From Fibrella rubiginis (GTDB lineage Bacteria; Bacteroidota; Bacteroidia; Cytophagales; Spirosomataceae): a stretch of 64,000 nt of DNA. The stretch covers positions 1 to 64,000 of the forward strand of contig NZ_JAFMYV010000014.1 of the NCBI RefSeq assembly GCF_017353185.1, given 5' to 3'. Shown in pieces: positions 33,655 through 43,100 of this stretch. Position numbers and translations under genes: made by a program. The notes below the pieces were generated by a model, which did not search any database, was not told the origin of the DNA, and was given only the letters and a program-made list of their open reading frames with translations. Positions within the stretch are counted from its first letter, which is position 1, and the number at the start of each line of letters is the position of its first letter.

Positions 33655-34667
33655 TGAAAACGCTGACTATCCTCATCTGTCTACTGAGTGCCCAAGTGGC
33701 AAAGGCCACGAGTACTCCTGCTGATTCACTTATCATTCGCTTCGGAAAAGCCTCACGTGTTGCTATCTATGCACCAACGAAAGACCGGCTTAAAGAGATT
33801 GCCAAGTATGATCTAAACCGCATTGTCAACGATATGGTCTCGAAGCTTGATTCGGTACCCGAAGGACAGGTGTATGCAGTCAATGAACAAAACGGCAAAC
33901 GTTATCTCCGCGATACCCTGATCGTGGTGGAGAAGTCGGGCGGCAGCGTGACCGTCACCGTAAAAAATAACGAACCATCAGATTCGACAAATAGCTACAG
34001 CAATGAACGGCGCATTTACAAGTCCCGCAGAAACAGAAACAGAAGTATGTCGAGCAGCAATTGGCGGGTAAGTACTGACTTTCACTTCGGCTTAAATACA
34101 TGGGTTGGCGGCCCAACTACGCCAAAATACAACGGAGCTTCGTATGAGCTTGACCCACTTGGGTCGCGTTACGCTGCGTTTAGCTTCACACAAAACCCCG
34201 CCATCATACGTAACAACAAATTGAAAGTAAGCATCCGCTATGGCTTGCAGGTGGCATGGAACAATTTCATGTTTCAGGAAAATGTCAAAGCTGAGCGTGG
34301 CCCCGACGCTGTGACGTTCTCCACGTACCCCACCCATCTAACCAAGAGCAAACTCACTGTCTGTAACCTCGAACTGCCCGTGGTTCCTCAATTTTCAATT
34401 TATAATAACAGCCGCAAACGGGCTTTTAACATCGGCTTGGGTGGATTTGTAGGTTACCGTCTCGACAGTTATACCAAGATTAAGCAGGACAATGGTGACA
34501 AGTTTCACGACCACGGCAGTTTTTATCTGAACAACCTCCAATACGGTTTACAGGGTAATGTAGGTATAGCCAATCTGAATTTCTTTGTTAAATACAACCT
34601 GAATAACAGTTTCCAAGAAGGCAGAGGTCCTGCCATAAGGCCTCTTAGTTTTGGTATCACCATCTAA
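33654..34667 (+). CDS. Outer-membrane beta-barrel protein, sigma-operon partner
   Basis: 337 residues. A signal peptide (to KATS) is followed by a 110-residue soluble part (SLIIRFGKASRVAIYAPTKDRLKEIAKYDLN), a basic Ser/Arg linker (KSRRNRNRSMSSSNW), and a C-terminal region of alternating aromatic/hydrophobic strands (DFHFGLNTWVG, LKVSIRYGLQVAWNNFMF, AFNIGLGGFVGYRL, LNFFVKYNLNNSF) ending in SFGITI, as beta-barrels do. The ATG overlaps the stop of the anti-sigma-like gene (TAATG). It is probably the sensed or regulated envelope component of this three-gene unit. Confidence 0.8.
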   Translation: MKTLTILICLLSAQVAKATSTPADSLIIRFGKASRVAIYAPTKDRLKEIAKYDLNRIVNDMVSKLDSVPEGQVYAVNEQNGKRYLRDTLIVVEKSGGSVTVTVKNNEPSDSTNSYSNERRIYKSRRNRNRSMSSSNWRVSTDFHFGLNTWVGGPTTPKYNGASYELDPLGSRYAAFSFTQNPAIIRNNKLKVSIRYGLQVAWNNFMFQENVKAERGPDAVTFSTYPTHLTKSKLTVCNLELPVVPQFSIYNNSRKRAFNIGLGGFVGYRLDSYTKIKQDNGDKFHDHGSFYLNNLQYGLQGNVGIANLNFFVKYNLNNSFQEGRGPAIRPLSFGITI

Positions 34668-34692
34668 GGCTGGACGAGCGAATCAGCTAATC

Positions 34693-34745
34693 TTTTAACC
34701 AAAAGAGGCCCTTGCTACATTGGCAAGGGCCTCTTTTGGTTAAAA
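34693..34745. terminator. 23-bp perfect terminator hairpin after the outer-membrane gene
   Basis: Arms 34693-34715 and 34723-34745 are exact complements with a 7-base loop. A-runs and T-runs at the two ends make it able to terminate in both directions. Confidence 0.95.
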
Positions 34746-34769
34746 GGCAAGAATTTTTTAGCTCTGCTG

Positions 34770-34799
34770 TTGACAACGGACAAAAACAGCGTAATTTTG
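34770..34799 (+). promoter_or_regulatory. Promoter of the tRNA-tuf operon
   Basis: TTG at 34770-34772, exactly 19 bases, then TAATTTTG at 34792-34799. The first tRNA starts 51 bases after the box, so a short leader is processed off. Confidence 0.88.
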
Positions 34800-34849
34800 C
34801 AACTCCAAACTGAGATACGGGGCGGAAAGTGTTCTTTGCATGTGTTCTT

Positions 34850-34935
34850 GGGGAGTTTCCAGAGTGGCCAAATGGATCAGACTGTAAATCTGCTGGCGTA
34901 CGCCTTCGGAGGTTCGAATCCTCCACTCCCCACCA
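34850..34935 (+). tRNA. tRNA-Tyr (anticodon GTA)
   Basis: A class II tRNA: the acceptor GGGGAGT pairs with ACTCCCC, the anticodon loop CTGTAAA holds GTA, there is a long variable arm (GCTGGCGTACGCC) and the T loop is TTCGAAT. CCA is encoded at 34933-34935. Confidence 0.96.
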
Positions 34936-35009
34936 AAGTTTGCAGTGGAGCAGTAACAATTTGTAATGAAAACGTTGCAGTTTGTTAAGCCTCACTGCTG
35001 GCTTATTTT

Positions 35010-35085
35010 GCGGGAGTAGCTCAGTTGGTAGAGCGATAGCCTTCCAAGCTATAGGTCGCGAGTTCGAACCTCGTCTCCCGCTCCA
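35010..35085 (+). tRNA. tRNA-Gly (anticodon TCC)
   Basis: The acceptor GCGGGAG pairs with CTCCCGC, the D arm is GCTC..GAGC, the anticodon loop CTTCCAA gives TCC, and the T arm is GCGAG-TTCGAAC-CTCGT. CCA is encoded at 35083-35085. Confidence 0.97.
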
Positions 35086-35109
35086 CTAATTGATTATTAC
35101 TCGTTACCT

Positions 35110-35181
<72 letters not shown>

Positions 35182-35222
35182 CTAAGCTGCCAAATGTTGC
35201 TCTGTTGAGGTGGCTTTTTAGG

Positions 35223-35247
35223 AGGTGCTCTGTTTGGGCACCTTTTG
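35223..35247 (+). terminator. Weak terminator-like hairpin between tRNA-Thr and tuf
   Basis: AGGTGC (35223-35228) pairs with GCACCT (35238-35243) across nine bases, followed by TTTT. It could lower read-through from the tRNAs into tuf. A 12-base palindrome, TAACTATAGTTA, lies just before tuf at 35271-35282. Confidence 0.45.
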
Positions 35248-35301
35248 TGTAAGGGCAAATCAACTAACACTAACTATAGTTAACTAAAGCGTTTTTAAGA
35301 C

Positions 35302-36489
35302 ATGGCAAAAGAGAATTTTGACCGCTCGAAACCGCACGTCAACATCGGTACGATTGGTCACGTTGACCACGGCAAGACGACGCTGACGGCAGCCATTACG
35401 AAAGTACTCGCCGGCAAGGGCCTTGCTGCAATGCGGGACTTCTCGTCGATTGACAATGCCCCTGAGGAAAAAGAGCGTGGTATCACGATCAACACCTCAC
35501 ACGTGGAATACGCTACGGAGAACCGTCACTATGCACACGTTGACTGCCCAGGTCACGCCGACTATGTGAAAAACATGGTAACAGGTGCTGCCCAAATGGA
35601 CGGTGCCATCCTGGTAGTTGCTGCCACCGACGGTCCTATGCCCCAAACACGTGAGCACATCCTGCTCGCCCGCCAGGTAGGTGTACCCCAACTTGTTGTG
35701 TTTATGAACAAGGTGGATATGGTAGACGATCCAGAATTGCTCGAACTCGTTGAGATGGAAATCCGTGAGTTGTTGAGCTTCTACAAATTTGACGGCGACA
35801 ATATCCCCGTTATCCAGGGTTCTGCTCTGGGTGGCCTGAATGGCGAAGCCAAGTGGGTTACTACCATCGAAGAGCTGATGGATTCAGTTGACTCATTCAT
35901 TCCCCTGCCTCCTCGTCAGACGGACCTTCCGTTCCTGATGCCGGTAGAAGACGTGTTCTCAATCACTGGTCGTGGTACAGTTGCCACTGGTCGTATTGAG
36001 CGCGGCGTGATCAACTCAGGTGAGCCTGTTGAGATCCTGGGTATGGGTGCTGAAAACCTGAAATCAGTTGTAACAGGCGTTGAAATGTTCCGGAAAATTC
36101 TGGACCGTGGCGAAGCCGGTGACAACGTAGGTTTGCTGCTCCGTGGTATTGAAAAAACCGATATCCGTCGTGGTATGGTTATTTGTAAGCCAGGTTCGGT
36201 AACTCCACACGCTAAATTCAAGGCTGAGGTGTATGTACTGTCGAAAGAAGAAGGTGGTCGTCACACACCATTCTTTAACAAGTACCGCCCACAGTTTTAT
36301 TTCCGTACCACAGACGTAACGGGTGAGATTGTATTGCCAGCTGGCGTTGAAATGGTCATGCCTGGTGATAACATCACTATTGAGGTGACACTGATCAACA
36401 AAATTGCTATGGAGAAAGGTCTTCGCTTCGCTATTCGTGAAGGTGGTCGTACCGTAGGTGCTGGTCAGGTAACTGAAATCCTCGACTAA
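35302..36489 (+). CDS. tuf: Translation elongation factor Tu
   Basis: 395 residues. The GTPase brings aminoacyl-tRNA to the ribosome. G motifs are seen: GHVDHGKT (19-26), the switch region RGITINTSHVEY, DCPGH, NKVD and GSALGG. Domains 2 and 3 follow with the conserved GRGTVATGRIERG and the C-terminal FAIREGGRTVGAGQVTEIL. It lies after three tRNA genes in one transcript, an old arrangement in this phylum. Confidence 0.98.
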   Translation: MAKENFDRSKPHVNIGTIGHVDHGKTTLTAAITKVLAGKGLAAMRDFSSIDNAPEEKERGITINTSHVEYATENRHYAHVDCPGHADYVKNMVTGAAQMDGAILVVAATDGPMPQTREHILLARQVGVPQLVVFMNKVDMVDDPELLELVEMEIRELLSFYKFDGDNIPVIQGSALGGLNGEAKWVTTIEELMDSVDSFIPLPPRQTDLPFLMPVEDVFSITGRGTVATGRIERGVINSGEPVEILGMGAENLKSVVTGVEMFRKILDRGEAGDNVGLLLRGIEKTDIRRGMVICKPGSVTPHAKFKAEVYVLSKEEGGRHTPFFNKYRPQFYFRTTDVTGEIVLPAGVEMVMPGDNITIEVTLINKIAMEKGLRFAIREGGRTVGAGQVTEILD

Positions 36490-36507
36490 TTAGTCTGATT
36501 ATTAAGG

Positions 36508-36543
36508 CAAGTGCATTTCTGAAAAGGGGTGCACTTGTTTTTT
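36508..36543 (+). terminator. tuf terminator
   Basis: CAAGTGCA (36508-36515) pairs with TGCACTTG (36530-36537), followed by a T run. The end of its stem also holds the -33 TTG of the next promoter. Confidence 0.85.
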
Positions 36544-36564
36544 GTCAATATTTTCGGATCTTTG
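36535..36564 (+). promoter_or_regulatory. Promoter of the tRNA-Trp/secE/nusG/rpl operon
   Basis: TTG at 36535-36537, 19 bases, and GATCTTTG at 36557-36564, one mismatch from TAnnTTTG at the first base. Confidence 0.7.
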
Positions 36565-36683
36565 CAGTCCGAAATCGGAAATAGATCAACAATAGGAAAA
36601 AGGCAGAAGAGATAAGAACCCAGGTAGTTCAGTTCAGTGAATCTTGGTTTTCGTTTCCTATTGCTTGTTTCTAAAGAATATAC

Positions 36684-36757
36684 ACGGGTGTAGTTCAAGG
36701 GTAGAATAGCGGTCTCCAAAACCGTTGATGGGAGTTCGAATCTCTCCACCCGTGCCA
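36684..36757 (+). tRNA. tRNA-Trp (anticodon CCA)
   Basis: The acceptor ACGGGTG pairs with CACCCGT, the discriminator is G, and CCA is encoded at 36755-36757. The anticodon loop CTCCAAA gives CCA and the T loop is TTCGAAT. secE starts 12 bases later, so tRNA and mRNA share a transcript. Confidence 0.96.
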
Positions 36758-36769
36758 ATCCTTACAGAC

Positions 36770-36961
36770 ATGGAGAAAGTTACTACCTTCCTGAAACACT
36801 CTTGGGAAGAGGTTCAGCATAACGTGACCTGGCCAAAGTTCAGTGATCTACAAGCTAGTTCATCGCTGGTCTTGATAGCATCGCTGATTTTTGCTTTGCT
36901 GGTTGGAATGATTGACTACGTGTTTGAAAACGCGTTGAACTTCTTCTACCGGTCATTCTAA
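36770..36961 (+). CDS. secE: Preprotein translocase subunit SecE
   Basis: 63 residues from the ATG at 36770; the longer frame starting inside tRNA-Trp is not real. It has the amphipathic helix and VTWPKFSDLQASS motif of SecE, followed by one transmembrane helix (about 29-49). SecE clamps SecY in the inner-membrane translocon. Position before nusG is conserved across bacteria. Confidence 0.95.
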   Translation: MEKVTTFLKHSWEEVQHNVTWPKFSDLQASSSLVLIASLIFALLVGMIDYVFENALNFFYRSF

Positions 36962-37040
36962 CACGTTGCCCGACAAATTGTTTTGAAACACTGATTAGTG
37001 TTAAGAAACGATTTGTGAGGCATAAAATCGCTCTACGCAG

Positions 37041-37601
37041 ATGACAACAGGCATCAATTGGTATGTTATTCGGGCTGTTTCGGGTCAGGAAAAGAAGGTG
37101 AAGTCTTACCTGGATAACGAAATTCATCGGCAACAACTGTCTGAGGTCATCCCCCAGGTGCTCATTCCATCAGAGAAGGTATATGAGATGCGTAATGGCA
37201 AGAAGCGTGTTCGTGAAAAGTCATTCTTTCCCGGGTATATATTAATCTCTGCTGATCTAAGTAATGCGCGTGCTTTGGCTCTGATTACCAACATGCCTGG
37301 TGTTATTGGGTTTCTGGGCAATACGGGGTCAGGCAATTCTAAAATTCCAGTGCCCCTGCGCGAGGCAGAAGTAAAACGAATTTTGGGTAAAGTAGATGAG
37401 GAAACCCAGGAGGCAGCTGCCCCTGTGGTTGGTTATCTGCGGGGCGAGTCAGTGAAGGTTGTAGACGGGCCGTTTAGCGGCTTCATTGGCACGGTTGAAG
37501 AAGTGTTTGATGATCGCAAAAAATTGAACGTGGTCGTTAAAATCTTCGGGCGTAGTACCCCAGTTGAATTGAGTTACGCACAAGTTGATAAAGAGGACTA
37601 A
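37041..37601 (+). CDS. nusG: Transcription termination/antitermination factor NusG
   Basis: 186 residues: N-terminal NGN domain (WYVIRAVSGQEKKVKSYLDNEI, and SFFPGYILI) and a C-terminal KOW domain (GESVKVVDGPFSGFIGTVEEVFDDRKKLNVVVKIFGRSTPVELSYAQVDK). NusG binds RNA polymerase and couples it to ribosomes or Rho. Length is normal for the phylum. Confidence 0.97.
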   Translation: MTTGINWYVIRAVSGQEKKVKSYLDNEIHRQQLSEVIPQVLIPSEKVYEMRNGKKRVREKSFFPGYILISADLSNARALALITNMPGVIGFLGNTGSGNSKIPVPLREAEVKRILGKVDEETQEAAAPVVGYLRGESVKVVDGPFSGFIGTVEEVFDDRKKLNVVVKIFGRSTPVELSYAQVDKED

Positions 37602-37619
37602 CATATCGTTAGTGCTCAC

Positions 37620-37654
37620 GTTGGCCACCGATGCTTCCTACAGACGTGGCCGAC
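37620..37654 (+). promoter_or_regulatory. Hairpin in the nusG-rplK spacer, possible L1 leader element
   Basis: GTTGGCCAC (37620-37628) pairs with GTGGCCGAC (37646-37654), one G-T pair, in the 151-base spacer before rplK. L1 represses the L11-L1 genes through the leader in other bacteria; the link here is only by position. Confidence 0.35.
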
Positions 37655-37752
37655 ACACAAAGTGACTTTAGTTAGGTAATCGGCGGTTGTGTTGGTATGA
37701 CACGCATAACCGAGTAAGATACCAGGCAAGAGTCGTAAAACAAGTACGAACA

Positions 37753-38196
37753 ATGGCAAAAGAAGTAGCTGGCTACGTTAAGTTGCAGGTAAAGGGCGGT
37801 CAAGCCAATCCCTCTCCTCCAATCGGTCCTGCGCTGGGTTCCAAGGGTTTGAATATCATGGAATTCTGCAAGCAGTTTAATGGCCGTACGCAGGATAAAA
37901 TGGGCATGGTCTTGCCGGTACTGATCACGTACTACAAGGATAAGTCGTTTGATTTTGTTATCAAAACGCCGCCTGCTCCAATCATGTTAATGGAAGCTGC
38001 TAAACTGAAAGGTGGATCGGCTCAGCCAAACCGGAACAAAGTAGGTTCGGTTGACTGGGATCAGGTACGTGTTATTGCTGAAACGAAAATGCCCGATTTG
38101 AATTGCTTCACGGTTGAGTCAGCCATGAAGATGATTGCGGGTACGGCTCGTAGCATGGGTATCACCGTATCAGGCGCAGCCCCCTGGGACAATTAG
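37753..38196 (+). CDS. rplK: 50S ribosomal protein L11
   Basis: 147 residues from the ATG at 37753, which gives the standard N-terminus MAKEVAGYVKLQVKGGQANPSP; the open frame extends upstream but not as L11. L11 forms the stalk base with 23S rRNA. The conserved PPIGPALGSKGLNIMEFCKQFN and the C-terminal GTARSMGITV are present. Confidence 0.97.
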   Translation: MAKEVAGYVKLQVKGGQANPSPPIGPALGSKGLNIMEFCKQFNGRTQDKMGMVLPVLITYYKDKSFDFVIKTPPAPIMLMEAAKLKGGSAQPNRNKVGSVDWDQVRVIAETKMPDLNCFTVESAMKMIAGTARSMGITVSGAAPWDN

Positions 38197-38225
38197 TAAA
38201 CTTGCCGAAGGCATCTTAACGAATC

Positions 38226-38924
38226 ATGGCAAAGTTGACAAAAAAACAAAAAGAAGCGCAGTCAAAGTTTGACGCGACGAAAGTATACTCGTTGCAGCAG
38301 GCGGCCGAAGTTTTGAAAGAAATTTCGTACACCAAGTTTGACGCTTCTGTAGACATCGACGTGCGGTTAGGTGTTGATCCTCGCAAAGCAGACCAAATGG
38401 TTCGCGGCGTGGCTACTCTACCCCACGGTACGGGCAAGAATGTTCGGGTGTTGGTGCTTTGCACCCCCGACAAAGAGAACGAGGCAAAAGAAGCGGGTGC
38501 TGACTATGTTGGCCTCGACGATTACATCCAGAAAATCGAACAGGGTTGGACGGATGTAGACGTGATCATTACCATGCCCAGTGTAATGGCCAAAGTTGGT
38601 CGTTTGGGTCGGGTGCTTGGTCCCCGTGGTTTGATGCCAAACCCGAAATCGGGTACAGTAACGCCAGAAGTTGGCAAAGCCGTGACGGAGGTGAAGGCTG
38701 GTAAAATCGATTTTAAAGTTGATAAGACCGGCATTATTCACACCAGTATTGGTAAAGTGTCTTTCACTCCGGAAAAACTAGCCGAGAACGCCCAGGAGGT
38801 GATTGCTACGCTGGTTCGGCTGAAGCCTTCTTCATCTAAAGGAACTTACGTGCAGACGATCTATTTGTCAAGCACGATGAGTCCAAGTGTGAACATCGAT
38901 AAAGCCACCGTTGCGGGCCTGTAA
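38226..38924 (+). CDS. rplA: 50S ribosomal protein L1
   Basis: 232 residues with the L1 signatures FDASVDIDVRLGVDPRKADQMVRG, MPSVMAKVGRLGRVLGPRGLMPNPKSGTV and KTGIIHTSIGKVSF. L1 binds the mobile L1 stalk of 23S rRNA and often its own mRNA. It lies between rplK and rplJ as usual. Confidence 0.98.
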   Translation: MAKLTKKQKEAQSKFDATKVYSLQQAAEVLKEISYTKFDASVDIDVRLGVDPRKADQMVRGVATLPHGTGKNVRVLVLCTPDKENEAKEAGADYVGLDDYIQKIEQGWTDVDVIITMPSVMAKVGRLGRVLGPRGLMPNPKSGTVTPEVGKAVTEVKAGKIDFKVDKTGIIHTSIGKVSFTPEKLAENAQEVIATLVRLKPSSSKGTYVQTIYLSSTMSPSVNIDKATVAGL

Positions 38925-38926
38925 TT

Positions 38927-39460
38927 ATGACAAGGGAAGAGAAAGGCGCGATTATCGACGAACTGAGCCAGAAGTTCCAAACCATTCCATACTTCTACAT
39001 CACCGATGCCAACGGCATGTCGGTTGCTGAAACTAATCAGCTCCGTCGTTTGTGCTTCGAGCGGGGTATCGAGTATGTGGTAGTAAAGAACACCCTCATC
39101 AGAAAGGCTCTTGAGACAGTAAACGATACGGATTATTCTTCATTCGACGATACAGTACTGACCGGTTTTTCAGGGGTGATGTTTCATCCTGAGAACGGTA
39201 AAGCTGCTGCTCAGTTGATCAAAGAATTCCGTAGAACCAATGACAAGCTGAAACTGAAGGGTGCTTCGGTTAACTACAGCCTGTTTATTGGGGCAGACCA
39301 ACTCGATACGCTCATCAATCTGAAGAGCAAAAACGAGCTGATCGGCGAAATCATTGGCTTGCTGCAATCACCTGCGAAAAACGTGGTATCTGCGTTGACG
39401 AGCGGCGGTGGCAAACTGGCTGGTATCCTGAAAACGCTGTCGGAGCGCGAAGAAAACTAA
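38927..39460 (+). CDS. rplJ: 50S ribosomal protein L10
   Basis: 177 residues. L10 anchors L7/L12 dimers to the ribosome. The N-terminal KGAIIDELSQKFQTIPYFYITDANGMSVAETNQLRR, the core VVKNTLIRKAL, and the C-terminal helix for L12 binding are visible. It starts two bases after rplA. Confidence 0.97.
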   Translation: MTREEKGAIIDELSQKFQTIPYFYITDANGMSVAETNQLRRLCFERGIEYVVVKNTLIRKALETVNDTDYSSFDDTVLTGFSGVMFHPENGKAAAQLIKEFRRTNDKLKLKGASVNYSLFIGADQLDTLINLKSKNELIGEIIGLLQSPAKNVVSALTSGGGKLAGILKTLSEREEN

Positions 39461-39513
39461 GCCCGACGTTCAATTTTCAATCAATCTTGTAACAACTAAT
39501 TTTCAATACTGAA

Positions 39514-39897
39514 ATGGCAGATTTGAAAGCATTCGCTGAGCAGCTTGTCAACCTTACCGTTAAAGAAGTAAACGAGCTGGCTGCTATCCTGAAAGATGAG
39601 TATGGCATCGAGCCAGCTGCTGCGGCACCTGTGATGATGGCCGGTGGTGGTGGCGGCGGCGAAGCTGCTCCAGCCGCTGCTGAGAAAACTTCATTCGATG
39701 TGATCCTGAAGGCTGCAGGTGCCAGCAAACTGGCAGTTGTGAAACTGGTGAAAGACCTGACTGGTCTGGGCTTGAAAGAAGCAAAAGAACTAGTTGACAC
39801 GGCTCCTAAGCCAGTGAAAGAAGGTGTTGCTAAAGACGAAGCTGAAGCCCTGCGCAAGCAATTGGAAGAAGCTGGTGCTGAAGTAGAGGTTAAGTAA
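39514..39897 (+). CDS. rplL: 50S ribosomal protein L7/L12
   Basis: 127 residues with the dimerising N-terminal domain, an Ala/Gly-rich hinge (about 36-56, with six glycines in a row) and the C-terminal factor-binding domain (EKTSFDVILKAAGASKLAVVKLVKDLTGLGLKEAKELVDTAPKPVKEGV). It recruits translation GTPases. A terminator follows it. Confidence 0.98.
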   Translation: MADLKAFAEQLVNLTVKEVNELAAILKDEYGIEPAAAAPVMMAGGGGGGEAAPAAAEKTSFDVILKAAGASKLAVVKLVKDLTGLGLKEAKELVDTAPKPVKEGVAKDEAEALRKQLEEAGAEVEVK

Positions 39898-39918
39898 GGA
39901 ATAGCACTTACCCTGGTA

Positions 39919-39976
39919 CTCCAAGCAGAGAAGGGCCTGGCAAACGTCAGGTCTTTTTCTGCTTGGAGACTTTTTT
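39919..39976 (+). terminator. Terminator after rplL
   Basis: CTCCAAGCAGA (39919-39929) pairs with TCTGCTTGGAG (39958-39968), enclosing a smaller stem (GGCCTG with CAGGTC), then ACTTTTTT. It may act as an attenuator between the ribosomal protein genes and rpoBC. Confidence 0.8.
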
Positions 39977-40116
39977 ATCTATATACGTCGTCCCGAAAAA
40001 CTTATTTTTTGGCGACAGTGTTGCTTTTTTACGCCCTTTTCACTATTCGTTCGGTTATTTTTTGGATAGGGCCTATTTGATTAGGAATCAGTCGCTCAAC
40101 TAAACGCAGACGAGCC

Positions 40117-43100
40117 TTGGCTACAAACGCTAAAAACAACAACACTCGCAAAAACTTTGCGACGATTCAGCCTGTAGTTGACTATCCTGATTTCCTGGAT
40201 ATTCAGCTTAAGTCATTCCGTGACTTCTTTCAACTTGATACCCCTTCAGACAGCCGTTCGCAGGAAGGTCTGTACAAGGTGTTTCAGGAGAACTTCCCCA
40301 TCTCTGATTCACGCGAAAACTTCGTTCTGGAGTTTATCGATTACTCAGTAGATCCACCAAAGTACTCGGTCGACGAGTGTATTGACCGGGGCCTCACTTA
40401 TTCAGTTCCTCTCAAAGCAAAGCTACGTCTGATCAATAATGATCAGGATAACGAAGACTTTGAAACTATTGAGCAGGAAGTGTTCCTCGGCAACATTCCC
40501 TACATGACTGGAAAGGCGTCGTTTGTCATAAACGGAGCCGAACGGGTCATTGTTTCGCAGTTGCACCGCTCACCTGGTGTGTTTTTCTCGATGAGCAAAC
40601 ATACCAATGGTACAAAGCTTTACTCAGCCCGGATTATTCCATTTAAGGGATCTTGGATTGAGTTTTCTACTGACGTGAACAACGTCATGTATGCCTACAT
40701 CGATCGGAAAAAGAAATTCCCGGTAACGACACTGTTGCGGGCCATCGGCTTTGGTTCAGACAAAGATATTCTGGATCTGTTTGGCCTTTCGGAAGAGATA
40801 GCCGCTACGCCAGCTACATTGAAAAAAGCTATTGGTCGTCGGTTGGCAGCACGGGTATTGCGTACGTGGACGGAAGACTTCGTTGATGAAGATACGGGCG
40901 AGGTGGTATCGATCAGTCGGAATGAAGTGCTCCTGGAGCGCGACTCGGTGGTTGCTGCCAGCGACATTGATACGATTACAGAATCAGGTCAGAAGTCGAT
41001 CATCCTGCACAAGGAAGATATGAACATGGCCGATTACAACATTATATACAACACCCTCCAGAAAGACAGTTCAAACTCGGAGAAGGAGGCTGTTGAGCAG
41101 ATTTACCGGCAACTGCGCAACACCGAAGCGCCTGATGAGCAGGCGGCACGGGAGGTGATTCAGAGCCTGTTTTTCTCAGACAAACGCTATGACCTAGGTG
41201 ATGTTGGCCGGTACCGGATCAACAAAAAGCTGGGTCTGGACGTGGCGTCAGATACCAAAGTGCTGACTACCCGTGACATCGTCTCGATTGTAAAGTACCT
41301 GATCGGGCTGATTAACGCGAAGGCGGTTGTTGATGATATTGACCATTTGAGCAACCGTCGTGTCCGCACGGTGGGTGAGCAGTTGTATGCGCAATTTGGT
41401 GTTGGTCTGGCTCGTATGGCCCGGACGATCAAAGAGCGGATGAACGTGCGGGACAACGAAGATTTCAAGCCGGTTGACCTGATCAATGCCCGGACGCTGT
41501 CGTCAGTAATCAACTCGTTCTTCGGTACCAATCAGCTTTCGCAGTTCATGGACCAAACGAATCCGCTGGCCGAAGTGACGCACAAGCGTCGGATGTCGGC
41601 GCTCGGACCAGGTGGTCTTTCGCGTGAGCGGGCGGGCTTCGAGGTACGTGACGTACACTATACGCACTACGGTCGGTTGTGTACTATTGAGACGCCTGAG
41701 GGACCAAACATTGGTCTGATTTCATCATTGTGTGTGTTTGCGAAAGTAAACAGCATGGGCTTTATCGAAACGCCCTACCGGGTTGTTGAAAATGGTAAAG
41801 TACCCGACAAGCCGGTGATGTATTTGACGGCTGAAGAAGAAGACACACACTACATTGCGCAGGCCAGCTCGGCCCTTGACCCAAAAGGCAACTTTAAAGT
41901 CGACAAACTGAAGGCTCGCTTTGAGGGTGACTTCCCTATATCGGAGCCAGCCAGTGTAACGTTTATGGACATTGCCCCGAACCAGATTGTGTCGGTGGCC
42001 GCGTCTATGATCCCGTTCCTGGAGCACGATGATGCCAACCGTGCCCTGATGGGTTCGAACATGCAACGTCAGGCAGTTCCGCTGCTGCGTCCGGAAGCAC
42101 CCATTGTGGGTACTGGTCTGGAAGGTCGGGTGGCTACTGACTCACGTGCGCTGGTAATTGCTGAAAACGACGGATCAATTGACTTTGTGGATTCGACCAA
42201 GATTGTGGTTCGCTACATTCTGGACAAAGACACCGACTCGGTCACGTTTGATGAAGATGTGAAGACCTACAACCTCATCAAGTTCCGCCGTACCAACCAG
42301 GATACCTGCATTAACCTGAAACCGATTGTGCTGAAAGGCCAGAAGGTGAAAAAAGGTGATGTGCTTTGCGAAGGCTATGCTACGCAAACGGGTGAACTGG
42401 CCCTGGGTCGGAACATGAAAGTGGCCTTCATGCCCTGGCAGGGGTATAACTTCGAAGATGCCATTGTGATCTCGGAGCGGGTAGTGCGCGAAGATATTTT
42501 CACGTCGATTCACATCGAAGAGTTCGAGCTGGAAGTGCGCGACACGAAGCGAGGCGAAGAGGAGCTGACCTCAGAAATCCCGAACGTATCGGAAGAGACG
42601 GTTCGTAACCTCGACGAGAACGGTATTGTGCGTGTAGGTACGGAGGTGAAGGAAGGCGATATCCTGATTGGTAAGATTACACCAAAAGGAGAAAGCGATC
42701 CGACGCCGGAAGAGAAACTGCTCCGTGCCATCTTCGGCGACAAGGCTGGTGATGTGAAGGATGCTTCTAAAAAAGCACCACCATCGTTGAAAGGCGTTGT
42801 TATCGATACCAAACTGTTTGCCCGCCCGTCGAAAGAAGATCGCGGTAAGCACAAGGAGGAGTTGAAGACGTTGATGAAGAAGTACGGTCGTGATCTGAAT
42901 GCATTCCGTACGCGGGGTATTGACAAACTGGTGGAATTGCTGGACGGCAAAACTAGTAACAGTGTCAAGCATCGTTTCGGCGACGAAATCTTCAGCAAGG
43001 GTACCAAGTTCACGCGGAAAAACATTACCGAGAATTTGTTTCCCGACAAGAACCCATACCGCGACGAAAGTGGCTATGCGGTGCCCGAAGAGGTGAACCT

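Noticed and set aside
34770..34988. Short plus-strand frame across the promoter and tRNA-Tyr
   Set aside because: It covers a perfect promoter and a tRNA gene; the peptide is a by-product.
36486..36758. Minus-strand frame over tRNA-Trp
   Set aside because: Same type of reversed-tRNA artefact (VERFELPSTVLETAILPLNY).
42510..43049. 179-residue minus-strand frame inside rpoB
   Set aside because: Serine/arginine-rich antisense shadow of a conserved gene.
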